Source: Neocallimastix lanati (nom. inval.) (Eukaryota; Neocallimastigomycota; Neocallimastigomycetes; Neocallimastigales; Neocallimastigaceae). From it: a stretch of 64,000 bases of DNA. The notes below the pieces were generated by a model that saw only the letters and a list, made by a program, of their open reading frames with translations, did not search any database and had not been told where the DNA came from. This document shows, piece by piece, positions 53,736-62,706 of this stretch. The stretch spans positions 276,001-340,000 of the forward strand of contig JACVTC010000131.1 of assembly GCA_016946835.1 (NCBI GenBank), given 5' to 3'. A program made the translations under genes and the position numbers. Within the stretch, counting starts at the first letter, position 1. Each line of letters opens with the position of its first letter.

Positions 53736-54179
53736 CTTCTCTTGATTTAAGTATTATACCCTCTTCAATGGTATTCTAAATTTTATATGCTGAACACCTC
53801 TGAATATCTAGCTTTATTTTTATTTCATTTGAGATGCTTTTATTCATTAAATAATTGAACTTAAAGCATCAGCTTTCAGTATTTTTTTTTTTTTTTTTTT
53901 TGTTACGTCTGCTTTCATAATAGAGAATTACAGAATGTTTAACTTTTAAATAGTTTGCTTTTCTTGGCATCTGGAATTTCCGAACCAGATTTTACGTTTA
54001 ATTTATCTTCTTGGACATAATCATCAACACCGTTTATCTAAAATAATAATTTCCATTTCTAAAATCCAGATATTATAATTGCCCACTGTTAGTACATCCT
54101 TCATACAAAATATCATTGTATTTAACCATATTATATTAGAGTTACTGAGGCTCTTAATCTGAAATCTTATTTATTTACT
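52829..54179 (-). pseudogene. Internal region of a short copia remnant: gag, RT and RNase H pieces
   Basis: From right to left on the minus strand: a gag/UBN2-like part (LMNKSISNEIKIKLDIQ, then SAYKI, about 53740-53900), an RT scrap (KKEDDHCLVFL near 53630), and RNase H motifs (DFVGEDKATRK near 53550, STTGYII near 53490, VSISTTNSK near 53395, KSHETQSIESKP near 53080). The pol C-terminus (LNNNLMNKFKESIL, 52877-52927) and polypurine tract 52829-52836 follow. Integrase and most of RT are missing, so it is an internally deleted element. Stops, frameshifts, a 37-bp tandem duplication near 53240-53305 and T tracts of up to 39 nt show long decay. The NLADGF segment near 52950 is in the wrong orientation. 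Confidence 0.8.
52929..53003. repeat. Inverted repeat with flipped NLADGF coding segment
   Basis: AGTATGATAAATCAGAAAA on the left pairs exactly with TTTTCTGATTTATCATACT on the right. The spacer holds AATAACCTTGCTGATGG, which reads NNLADG on the plus strand although the element is minus. Confidence 0.85.
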
Positions 54180-54461
54180 TTTTAATGATTTTTATTTAAT
54201 CTATTTTTATTTTTATTTATTTATTATTTCTTAATTATAACTTTAAGAGTTATGATAAATTTTTATGAAATAGTTTAAAAAGAATATTAAATTAAGAAAT
54301 TAATTCATCATATAAGTACATTTATCAATTTTGTTCATACATTACGTACTAACTCAAGGATACAATAATTATAAGCCACAACTATTATCAGTATATATAT
54401 AAATATCACCTAAATATTATAATTATAATTTAATTAACTATGATGAACTATATTTTTAACA
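54180..54461 (-). repeat. 5' LTR of the third copia remnant
   Basis: It starts at 54461 with TGTTAAAAATATAG on the minus strand and aligns with 52530-52828, with many differences, so the two LTRs have diverged for a long time. Its inner end and primer-binding site cannot be fixed; the sequence may extend toward 54085 (TGTTAGTAC). Confidence 0.75.
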
Positions 54462-54898
54462 ATTTTATTATAATTAATATTTTATATTTAAAATTATGAA
54501 AAAAAAAATATATATATATATATTAGATAGTTAATCTCAAATTAAATCCATAAAAACAATAAACAATAAACAATAAAAAAAAAAAAAAAAAAAACAGATT
54601 AAATGAAAGAATCGACAGTTTTATTTAAATCAACCTTTTAATTAATAATTTGAGTTAATTGTTTTTAATTTTTTCAAATATTAAATCTAATTAAATACAA
54701 AAAAAAAAAAAAATAATTATTTGATTAAAAAAAAAAAAAAAAGGAAAAATAATAACTAAGAATAAATAATTTAATAATTAAATAATAATAAATAATAAAT
54801 AATAAATATAATCATATTATTGAATTCTTGCTTTTATATATTATTATAATTATTATTATTATTATTATTACTTTTTTTTTATTATTATTATTATTTTT

Positions 54899-55059
54899 TT
54901 TTTTTAGTTTTTATTTTATTTTTTTTTTTTTAGTTTTTATTTTATTTTTTTTAGTTTTTATTTTATTTTTTTTTTTTTATTTTTTAGTTTTTATTTTTAT
55001 TATATTTTTTAGTTTTTATTTTTATTTTTTATTCTTATTTTTTATTTTTTTAGTTTTTA

Positions 55060-55094
<35 letters not shown>

Positions 55095-55143
55095 TTTTTT
55101 TTTTTTTAGTTTTCATTTTTTTTATTATTATTATTATTATTTT

Positions 55144-55177
<34 letters not shown>

Positions 55178-55190
55178 TTTTAGTTTTTAT
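54899..55190. repeat. TTAGTTTTTATTTT pyrimidine-rich repeat
   Basis: The motif TTAGTTTTTATTTT recurs about eight times, spaced by T and TTA runs. It is nearly free of C. Confidence 0.85.
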
Positions 55191-55332
55191 TCTTTAATTT
55201 AATAGCTTAATATTCATTTTTAATTTAATTTTATTTTATTTTAATAGTAATATAAAATGAGATCTATCATTATCTAAAATTATTTAAATTTATTTTGACC
55301 TCTCTTTCTTTCTTTCTTTTTTTTAATAATAA

Positions 55333-55335
55333 AAA

Positions 55336-55375
<40 letters not shown>

Positions 55376-55397
55376 ATTATTATTATATATTATTATA

Positions 55398-55440
<43 letters not shown>
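55333..55440. repeat. TTA array with TATATTATTATATATTA insert
   Basis: Two (TTA)n blocks flank a short TATA-rich insert. Confidence 0.9.
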
Positions 55441-55641
55441 TCATTCATAATCTTAAAAATTATATATAAAATATATCAAAAATTTTTTTAAATAATTTTT
55501 CGTCTTAATCATATATTAAATATTGGATATTGATTATATTCTACTATTTATTTATTTACCTAATCTTATTTTTAGTATTATAAATATTATTAAGGTATTC
55601 ATTGAAGATATTAAAGAAATCATCATTATTATTATTATTAT

Positions 55642-55766
55642 TATTTATTTATTTAATTTTACTTAAATGCATATTATAAAGAAATTGTATATATATATAT
55701 ATATATTTTTTTTGTTATTACAATTTCTTTGTAATATGCATTTAAGTAAAATTAAATAAATAAATA
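55642..55766. repeat. Long inverted repeat, arms about 48 bp
   Basis: The left arm (55642-55689) and right arm (55719-55766) are reverse complements with one clear mismatch (ATTATAAAG versus ATTACAAAG). Both contain TTACTTAAATGCATATTA or its complement. The loop is a TA/T run of about 29 nt. Mixed-composition arms this long are not explained by AT richness alone. It may be a foldback or MITE-like element. Confidence 0.9.
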
Positions 55767-55775
55767 AATAATAAC

Positions 55776-55806
<31 letters not shown>

Positions 55807-55951
55807 TAGACTTTAAAAAAAAAATCAAAAAATAAAAATAACTTTAAATATATATATAATAAATATATTTATATTTATGTATAATGTAAAAGTTAAGAAT
55901 AATTGACCGTTTCAATGGGTGTTATTACTCTTTAATATTATTATAATTATA

Positions 55952-55986
<35 letters not shown>

Positions 55987-56742
55987 AAGTGAAACTGTAA
56001 AACATTACTCATCTTTTTTTTTTTTTTTTATTATAAAATACTAATTATTAAAAGGGGATAAACATAAAAGTCCAATTATGGAAAGAAGCATTTCCTCCAT
56101 TGATACAAGATTTTTAATAATAACTATTATCTTTTTATTATTATTCATTATTATTATTATTATTATTTTCTTTTAATGTAAAGCTTTAAGTATATATATA
56201 TAAATTATTTAGATAAATAAATAAAAAAAATTTATTTTTATTTTGTTAATATATTAATTATTAGTTTATTAATAATTTATATATATTTATTGTTATAATC
56301 TATTAATTTAATTTATAAATTAAATATATTAATAAAGATTTTAATAATTTTTTTTTTTATTTATTTATTTAAATTTTTATATATATAGAGTTTATATAAA
56401 ATTTATATATAATCTATATATAATTGTTAATTTCTAATTAACAGTTTTCTTTTTTTTTTTTTTCAATACAAAAAAAAAAATGTTTCAATTTTTACTAAAT
56501 TTATACCTATTTGTAATTATTTATATATATAATATATTTTTTTTTTATTTTATTATTTAATTTTTTTTTATTTATTGTTTAATATTTAATGATTTAATAT
56601 TTCTTTAATATTAATTAATTTATTGTTTTATATTTTAATGTCTAAACATTTATCTAATAAAATGTAAATATACCGTTTTTTTTTTTTTTTTTTTTTTTTT
56701 TTGACAGATAATATAAATGTAAATGTAAATAGTAGACCGTTA

Positions 56743-56779
<37 letters not shown>

Positions 56780-56841
56780 TACTTGGTGATGTAGATATAT
56801 TCTATCAAATTGCAATTTTTTTTTGACGTTTTTTTACATTT

Positions 56842-57022
56842 GCTAAAAGGAGCTCGTACGAATCTCTATGGGTTAGGCCTATACTAGCCTCATTTCAAAG
56901 GGAAGTTTAGGAACTGGAGAAGTAAGGACATTATTTGCCTATAAGAAAGAACAGGACTACCTCAATATTCCCACTGTCCCCAAGGAAGGGTGCCTGAAAT
57001 TAAGGGCAGTACACACCGGGAA
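56842..57022. other. GC-rich island of unknown origin
   Basis: About 180 bp of balanced composition is bounded sharply by A/T tracts. It contains GGAGCTCGTACG, GGGTTAGGCCTATACTAGCC, CCCACTGTCCCCAAGG and GGGCAGTACACACCGGG. The plus strand has one frame open for roughly 58 codons without an ATG start; other frames are closed. It contains the near-palindrome TAGGCCTATACTAGCCT. It does not match rRNA, tRNA or a spliceosomal RNA that I know. A structured RNA, a fragment of a transferred or mobile sequence, or an exon remnant are all possible. Confidence 0.5.
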
Positions 57023-57107
57023 TAAAAAAATAAAAACAAAATGAAAAAAATTTAAATTTTGGACATATTTGACTGGTAAATTATGAATACAAATAACTTT
57101 AAGAAAT

Positions 57108-57158
<51 letters not shown>

Positions 57159-57199
57159 AATATTATTGCCTATATTACTATACAAAATATAATAAAAAT

Positions 57200-57445
57200 A
57201 GGCGTAAAAAGTTCAATTTTTTGAATAGGAATTTTATTTTATTGAATTATAATAGATGATATATCCAAATTTGATCCATAAAATATAGAATAATATTACA
57301 ACCATTGGTATTTAATATATTATACATAATGTTTAATTATATTAGATGATTCTCATATATATTAAGTTAAATTAATGTAAAACTAAGAAGTCCAATTTTA
57401 GAGTGGCACTTTATTTAATTAGAATAGAAATAAAATATGTCCATT
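57200..57445. repeat. Two diverged direct repeats upstream of the ATPase gene
   Basis: The segment AAAAAGTTCAATTTTTTGAA...ATATATCC (about 57206-57266) aligns along its whole length with AAGAAGTCCAATTTTAGAG...ATATGTCC (about 57386-57442). A related GGACATATTT lies in the opposite orientation at about 57060. They lie 300-550 bp before the ATPase start and could be promoter duplications or remnants of a small repeat family. Confidence 0.6.
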
Positions 57446-57549
57446 TTTAAAATATTTAATTTATATTAATTTATACAAATTAAATATCATCTTATATATA
57501 TATATATTATTTAATACTTACACGAGATGATGTTTATATATATATATAT

Positions 57550-57554
<5 letters not shown>

Positions 57555-57580
<26 letters not shown>

Positions 57581-57596
57581 GAAGTATATAAATATA
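57555..57596 (+). promoter_or_regulatory. Poly(dA) tract and TATA-like element of the ATPase gene
   Basis: A 26-nt A run (57555-57580) is followed by GTATATAAATATA at 57584-57596, about 150 nt before the start codon. Poly(dA) beside a TATA element is typical of open fungal promoters. In sequence this AT-rich the TATA match has low weight. Confidence 0.35.
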
Positions 57597-57714
57597 GCTA
57601 TAGCTTTATTTTTTATTTATTGTTTTATTTTTTATTTTATATTATTAAAATTAAAAATAAAAAAAAAATATTATTTAATAATTTACAACTAACAATCTAT
57701 AATACATAATTTCA

Positions 57715-57756
57715 ATGAAAAATCAAAAAAGACATTTAAGAGATGTTAGGCATTGA
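57715..57756 (+). CDS. Possible 13-codon uORF overlapping the ATPase start
   Basis: ATG at 57715 opens the frame MKNQKRHLRDVRH and ends at TGA 57754-57756, 14 nt inside the main reading frame and out of frame with it. Ribosomes that start here would bypass the main ATG, so it would lower translation. It applies only if the transcript starts upstream of 57715, which is likely but not shown. Confidence 0.35.
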   Translation: MKNQKRHLRDVRH

Positions 57757-60700
57757 AGAAACTGACGGAACTGAAGACCAAAGTATCTTTGAAGAAGAAA
57801 AATATGATATATTTGGAAATGTATATCTTGCTAATACTCAAAATAGGTTAAGACAACTTGATAATCCGGATGATGTTGATTGTAAGCGTTGGCCATGGGA
57901 ATTAGTTCAAAATGCGAAAGATAGTATTTCTAATTCAAATAGAAAAAGTGTAGATATTGAAATATGCGTGGATAATGATACTTATACCTTTAAACATAAC
58001 GGGGAACCATTTAATATTAAGTCATTGACAGCATTAATGTATAAATATAGTTCCGGAAAAAGAAATAATAGTGAAAGTACTGGAAGATTTGGTACCGGTT
58101 TTCTAACCACTCATTCATTATCAAAAATAGTACAAATTCAAGGTGACATTATCATTAAGGGTAAATGCAAAGGCTTTTCTTTAACAATGTATCGTGAAGG
58201 AGAAGGCGAAGAACTCTTAAATGGGTTGAAACGTACTGAAAAAAGTTTTAAAACTAATCATTCACCTTTTGGATGGACAGCATATACCTATCACGCTTCT
58301 ACTAGAAAAAATAAAGAAGCTGGAAGAATGGGTATTCAAAATTTCAAAGAAAATATTGCAAAAGTTATTTTATTTTGTCCTGAAATAAATAGTATTAAGT
58401 TATTTGATAATGGCAAACTTTTTGAAATTGAACGTGGCAAAGAAATAAATCTCATTGGAAGTGACTGCCAAAAATTAACTCTTTCTCTCAGTAACAACGG
58501 TGTCAAAACTAAAAAGACCTATTTATATACTAAATATAATAAACCCAATGATGAGTTAACCGAAAGATTTGAAGTCAGAAGAAATCTTAGAATATGTTGT
58601 GCTGTGGAATTAGATGAAAATAATAATATTTTTGTTGATACTTCTTCTCCATGTTTATTTTGTTCTCTTCCATTAGTGGGTTCAGAAGCTCATGAACTTC
58701 CATTTATTATAAACAGTCCAGATTTTGAGCCGGATTCTGAAAGACAAGCTATTCTTCTTGATGGTGACAGAATTGATGAAAAAACTAAAAAAATATCGGT
58801 TCCTGGTATTAACAAAATGATTCTTGATAAGTCTAAAAGTATGTATAGAACTCTTCTTGAATTTATTTGTAAAAATAATAGTATAGGAAATAGATATTCA
58901 ATGGCAAGGGGTCTTCAATCTATTCCTAATGTTTATCGATCTTTTAATGGTCTATGGTATTATGATAATTTTATATGTCCAATGAGAAATATTTTATTAG
59001 AATATCCAATAGTATGGAATGGAACTCAATACTTTAAACTTACTTCAGTTTATCTTCCTAAATTCGATAAGCAAAGCAAAGAATACGAGAAAAAAGCATA
59101 TCAATTTATTTTCCAGTTATATAAATTAGTTCCTACTTATGAAGATTCTTTGCTTATTAAAAAAACAATTTGGAAAAATGATTCTAGGTTACACTATGTT
59201 AATATGAAGCAATGTGTTGAAAAGATAGAAGGTTTAAAAACTTTAGATGAACTTAATCGAAATATTGATGTAGATGTATGGTCATGGTTAAGCAGATTTC
59301 TTTCTTTTATCCAAGTTTATCATAATGAATACTTGCAAATTCATGCCATTATTCCAAATATGAATAATAAATTCATAAAACAAACAAAAGATATTGCCTC
59401 TTCTACTAACGTTCAAGAAAATGTGATTGATTGTATTGAAAATTTAGGAATGGATTGGAGAAATTGTCATATCAATTTAAGAATTGTATCTTTTACCACA
59501 GGCACAGATCATAATATTGATTATGCCGTTTCAAAAATCCGAGTATATCTGAAAAACAATCCAAATAAAAAATTGATATTAATACATTATATACCATATG
59601 ATTGTGGAGATGAAAAATTTATTAAAAAACGTAAAATGCTTTATGAATTTTGTAAGACTCTCTGGAGTGATAAGATGTATCAAATAAAAGATGGTACAAC
59701 CTTTCCAAAGGAATTATGGAGAGATATAGATGAAAAAGTATTTAAAGAACTTCTTCAGACCATTGAAAACTATGGCCAACTTAATGATGTTATTACCATT
59801 AATTTTTTAAATAGATTTTTAGAATGTGTTTTAGAATATTATTACTATTATTCCTCTTATTCAATAATTCCAAATAAAAATGGAAAATTATGTAGAAAAA
59901 GTTCATTATACAGAGATGACAATATTCCTTCATTATTTAAACAATGCTTAAAGGAATGCTTCTTTAAAGATATAAATGAAGAATTAATTCATGATGATAT
60001 TACTTCTTCTATATTACTTGGTAAAAAAAGTATTTATGATTACAGTGACTTTTTGCAAGAGAACTTTAAGAAATCTGAAACATATAATTATTATAATATA
60101 AACAATTATATGTCTTCGCAACAAAAGGAAAAAGCAGCTTTATATCTTATTAGAATAATTCCTAAAGTTAATAGTGAAATAACCTCAGATGATGATACTC
60201 AAAATAAACAAATAAATCTTTTTAAATTATATAAAAAATTTACAAAAAGAAATTATATAACTAGCAAAATAGAACGAAATGAAAAAAATGAAAAAATATG
60301 GATAGATTCAAATAAATATATTATAAAAATGATAAAAAAAATCATTGAAAAATACAGTAATATTACAGACTTGTCAAATTATCTTGGAATAACTTATAAA
60401 GAAACAATTAAATATTTAAAACAATTTACCTTATTTTCATCTGAAGGAAGAGTAATTCCTAATCAAAATGGAAAACTATGCCAAAAAATTTCATTATATA
60501 ATGAAGGAAAATGGGATAATATATCAAAAGAATATAAATTAATTCCTGATGAAATGAAAGAAATTGCCAATCTATTGAAGTATGATGTTAAAGATATTCT
60601 TGTTCATAGCGATATGGGACGGATATGTATAGAAAATAAATCTTACGAAGAAATCTGTAATACAATAGATAAACTTATTATTAGCTATTATAATGCTGAT

Positions 60701-61789
60701 AAAAAAAATAAAAACCTGAAAGTTGCAGCACAACATCTTATAGAAATCCACTTTGATAATATTGGTGATGATCAAGCAAAAATTGATTTCCCTAATACTT
60801 TTTTAAAAAAAGATGACATAACACTAAACGTCATATATGATAAAAAAACACGTAAAAATATAACTGAATTTGGTAAAAAATTTGGAGAGGAGTCTATTTC
60901 TTCTCTTCTTAACAATGAGAATGTAGTGAATGATATTATAACTGGTGAATTAACGGATGAGAAGTATGATAATTTAAAGAAACTTGAAAATGAATATAAC
61001 AAAAAAGACATAAAATACATTTTAAACAATCCAGAACTAATTAAAAAATCGATCAATGAAATGAACACAAATAGTTATTCAATTTCTAGAACTTTATCGA
61101 TAAATAAAAAAATAGAAATTGTAGAAAACATTACAAGTCATGATACCAATAATGATGTGAATGAATTGATTTTTTCTATACCTTCATCTCCTGTTTCAAT
61201 AGTTAGTTCATCTCCTGTTTCAATAATTAGTTCATCTTCTGTTTCATCAAATAGTTCATCTTCTTCAACAATTAAGAATGATAAAGAAAGGGTTTGTGTA
61301 TCTTTTAGTCGTAGTATGGTTTCTGAACAAAGATCTTATTATGCTGATACTTTTAATGCCGTTATGGAATATGGTGATGATTTCGATTTTAATAATCCTA
61401 TTAATAAACGAACTGGTTTATGTGGTGAGGCCTATATTTACAAATTTCTTAAACAAACAGGTGAATTTAAAAGTGTAACATGGAACTCCTTATTAAATGG
61501 TCGTGGAAATGGACAACTTTTAGAATATAAAGGAGATGTGTATCACATTGTTGAAAATGGTTCCCATTATGATATTCTTTGTGAAACCTTTGATGGTTGT
61601 AAAAAATATATTGAAGTTAAATCAACCGTTGGAGAATTTGGAAATAAGGTTCCATTCTATATTAGTAAAAGGCAAATCGAAATGATGAAAACAATTAAAT
61701 ATCCAGATGAATATGTTTTAGCCGTTGTTTTCAATGTAATGAATAATCCTGATCACTTCTTTATGACATTAAAAAGTGATAATTTGTAA
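57743..61789 (+). CDS. Sacsin/Hsp90-like ATPase fused to a NO VEIN-like (DUF3883) PD-(D/E)XK-type domain
   Basis: A single 1348-residue frame without introns; TAA lies in frame just before the ATG. Residues 1 to about 250 form a GHKL/Bergerat ATPase: helix motif RWPWELVQNAKDS (E53, N57, D60), lid-side HNGEPF (85-90, where the usual acidic residue of DxG is His) and STGRFGTGF (112-120). LPLVGSEAHELPFIINS and FEPDSERQAILL (about 305-340) match the region after the ATPase in sacsin-like proteins. The middle is helical with a recurrent IPNxNGKL-type motif (about 536, 709, 904). A Ser-rich linker with three 8-residue repeats (about 1148-1171) precedes the C-terminal domain (about 1215-1348): GEAYIYKFL (E1229), HYDILCETFDG (D1277), YIEVKS (E1291, K1293), the DUF3883 pattern, a PD-(D/E)XK-type fold. 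No signal peptide or membrane segment is seen. Cytosolic or nuclear action is likely. Substrate and role are unknown; relatives include plant NO VEIN and bacterial defence proteins. Bacterial ancestry is possible. Confidence 0.88.
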   Translation: MLGIEETDGTEDQSIFEEEKYDIFGNVYLANTQNRLRQLDNPDDVDCKRWPWELVQNAKDSISNSNRKSVDIEICVDNDTYTFKHNGEPFNIKSLTALMYKYSSGKRNNSESTGRFGTGFLTTHSLSKIVQIQGDIIIKGKCKGFSLTMYREGEGEELLNGLKRTEKSFKTNHSPFGWTAYTYHASTRKNKEAGRMGIQNFKENIAKVILFCPEINSIKLFDNGKLFEIERGKEINLIGSDCQKLTLSLSNNGVKTKKTYLYTKYNKPNDELTERFEVRRNLRICCAVELDENNNIFVDTSSPCLFCSLPLVGSEAHELPFIINSPDFEPDSERQAILLDGDRIDEKTKKISVPGINKMILDKSKSMYRTLLEFICKNNSIGNRYSMARGLQSIPNVYRSFNGLWYYDNFICPMRNILLEYPIVWNGTQYFKLTSVYLPKFDKQSKEYEKKAYQFIFQLYKLVPTYEDSLLIKKTIWKNDSRLHYVNMKQCVEKIEGLKTLDELNRNIDVDVWSWLSRFLSFIQVYHNEYLQIHAIIPNMNNKFIKQTKDIASSTNVQENVIDCIENLGMDWRNCHINLRIVSFTTGTDHNIDYAVSKIRVYLKNNPNKKLILIHYIPYDCGDEKFIKKRKMLYEFCKTLWSDKMYQIKDGTTFPKELWRDIDEKVFKELLQTIENYGQLNDVITINFLNRFLECVLEYYYYYSSYSIIPNKNGKLCRKSSLYRDDNIPSLFKQCLKECFFKDINEELIHDDITSSILLGKKSIYDYSDFLQENFKKSETYNYYNINNYMSSQQKEKAALYLIRIIPKVNSEITSDDDTQNKQINLFKLYKKFTKRNYITSKIERNEKNEKIWIDSNKYIIKMIKKIIEKYSNITDLSNYLGITYKETIKYLKQFTLFSSEGRVIPNQNGKLCQKISLYNEGKWDNISKEYKLIPDEMKEIANLLKYDVKDILVHSDMGRICIENKSYEEICNTIDKLIISYYNADKKNKNLKVAAQHLIEIHFDNIGDDQAKIDFPNTFLKKDDITLNVIYDKKTRKNITEFGKKFGEESISSLLNNENVVNDIITGELTDEKYDNLKKLENEYNKKDIKYILNNPELIKKSINEMNTNSYSISRTLSINKKIEIVENITSHDTNNDVNELIFSIPSSPVSIVSSSPVSIISSSSVSSNSSSSSTIKNDKERVCVSFSRSMVSEQRSYYADTFNAVMEYGDDFDFNNPINKRTGLCGEAYIYKFLKQTGEFKSVTWNSLLNGRGNGQLLEYKGDVYHIVENGSHYDILCETFDGCKKYIEVKSTVGEFGNKVPFYISKRQIEMMKTIKYPDEYVLAVVFNVMNNPDHFFMTLKSDNL
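61184..61255 (+). repeat. Three 24-bp coding repeats in the Ser-rich linker
   Basis: Three units of TCATCTCCTGTTTCAATA... encode SSPVSIVS, SSPVSIIS and SSSVSSNS between the ATPase/helical part and the DUF3883 domain. They suggest a flexible linker whose length can change by slippage. Confidence 0.9.
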
Positions 61790-61837
61790 TAAAAGCTATC
61801 TGTTACTAATGTGGATTAAACTATCTTATCTATTACA

Positions 61838-61843
61838 AATAAA
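61838..61843 (+). terminator. Polyadenylation signal of the ATPase gene
   Basis: AATAAA lies 49 nt after the stop codon, followed by T-rich sequence (61861-61880). It is a reasonable eukaryotic poly(A) signal, although the hexamer is common in this background. Confidence 0.4.
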
Positions 61844-61905
61844 GCTTATATGTATAACAATTTATTTTTTATTTTTTTTACTATAATAAAAAGTTTAATA
61901 AATAA

Positions 61906-62085
61906 ATAAATAAATAATATAATAAATAAGTAAATAAATAAATAATATAATAAAATAAGTAATATAATAAATAAGTAAATAAATAAATAATATAATAAAT
62001 AAGTAAATAAATAAATAATATAATAAAATAAGTAATATAATAAATAAGTAAATAAATAAATAATATAATAAAGAATAAATAATTA
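61906..62085. repeat. Higher-order tandem repeat of AAATAAGTAAATAAATAA type
   Basis: A unit of about 28 bp (AAATAAGTAAATAAATAAATAATATAAT, shown here only as its type) alternates with a shorter unit of about 17 bp (AAAATAAGTAATATAAT). The order is long, short, long, long, short, long, so a multi-unit block was itself duplicated. Confidence 0.85.
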
Positions 62086-62299
62086 AATAATTTAAAAAGT
62101 AAATAATTAAATCAATAAAAATAAATAAATAAAAAAGTTATTATTTTATATTATTTGTATTTATATTCTTTTTAAGTTTTATATTCATATTTATTTGACA
62201 TCACATCACAAAAATAATTTTTTACTTATTGTGACTTTTATATATATATATGATAAACAATTTATATAGCTCTATATATCTATAATATTTATTATATAA

Positions 62300-62342
<43 letters not shown>

Positions 62343-62486
62343 ATAAATACCACTTATTTTTATTATGAATTATATTTAATTATAAAAATATTTATATTTA
62401 TAATATATATATATTTTTTTTATAAGTATTTATTTTTCAACACTTTTATCGTAATTCATTATGTTGATATTGTAGATATGAACTAA

Positions 62487-62505
62487 ATTGGTGTTGGAGA
62501 CCAAT
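62487..62505. other. Small hairpin beside a TGTTGGAGACC motif
   Basis: ATTGGT (62487-62492) pairs with ACCAAT (62500-62505) around the loop GTTGGAG. It lies in a slightly less AT-rich patch (62455-62515) within intergenic sequence. It may be chance or an edge of an old LTR; there is no second copy to decide. Confidence 0.35.
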
Positions 62506-62670
62506 ATAACATATTTATTATTACCTTTTTTAATAATTTAAAAAAAATATGCATTATTAATAATATATTCATTATAATTTATTATTATTATTTACATTAT
62601 CTATAATTACCAATATTTCAAATATTGTATTTAATGTCATTAATTATTATTATTATTGTTTTATTATTTA

Positions 62671-62706
<36 letters not shown>

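Larger units (their letters stand above)
54462..56840. other. Intergenic, simple repeats and palindrome
   Basis: The stretch holds A tracts near 54580, TTA arrays, a T-rich TTAGTTTTTATTTT array, a long palindrome and a TA run at 56747-56776. No gene is supported. Confidence 0.6.
61790..62456. other. 3' flank of the ATPase gene and A/T sequence
   Basis: After the putative poly(A) signal comes a higher-order AAAT repeat, then a 38-nt A-rich tract near 62300-62330 and TA runs. I see nothing coding. Confidence 0.6.

Noticed and set aside
57267-57450. Perfect inverted repeat around TTGGACATATTT and AAATATGTCCA as a MITE
   Set aside because: Only about 14 bp match, the interior is not symmetric, and no target duplication is visible; it is better explained by the diverged direct repeats.
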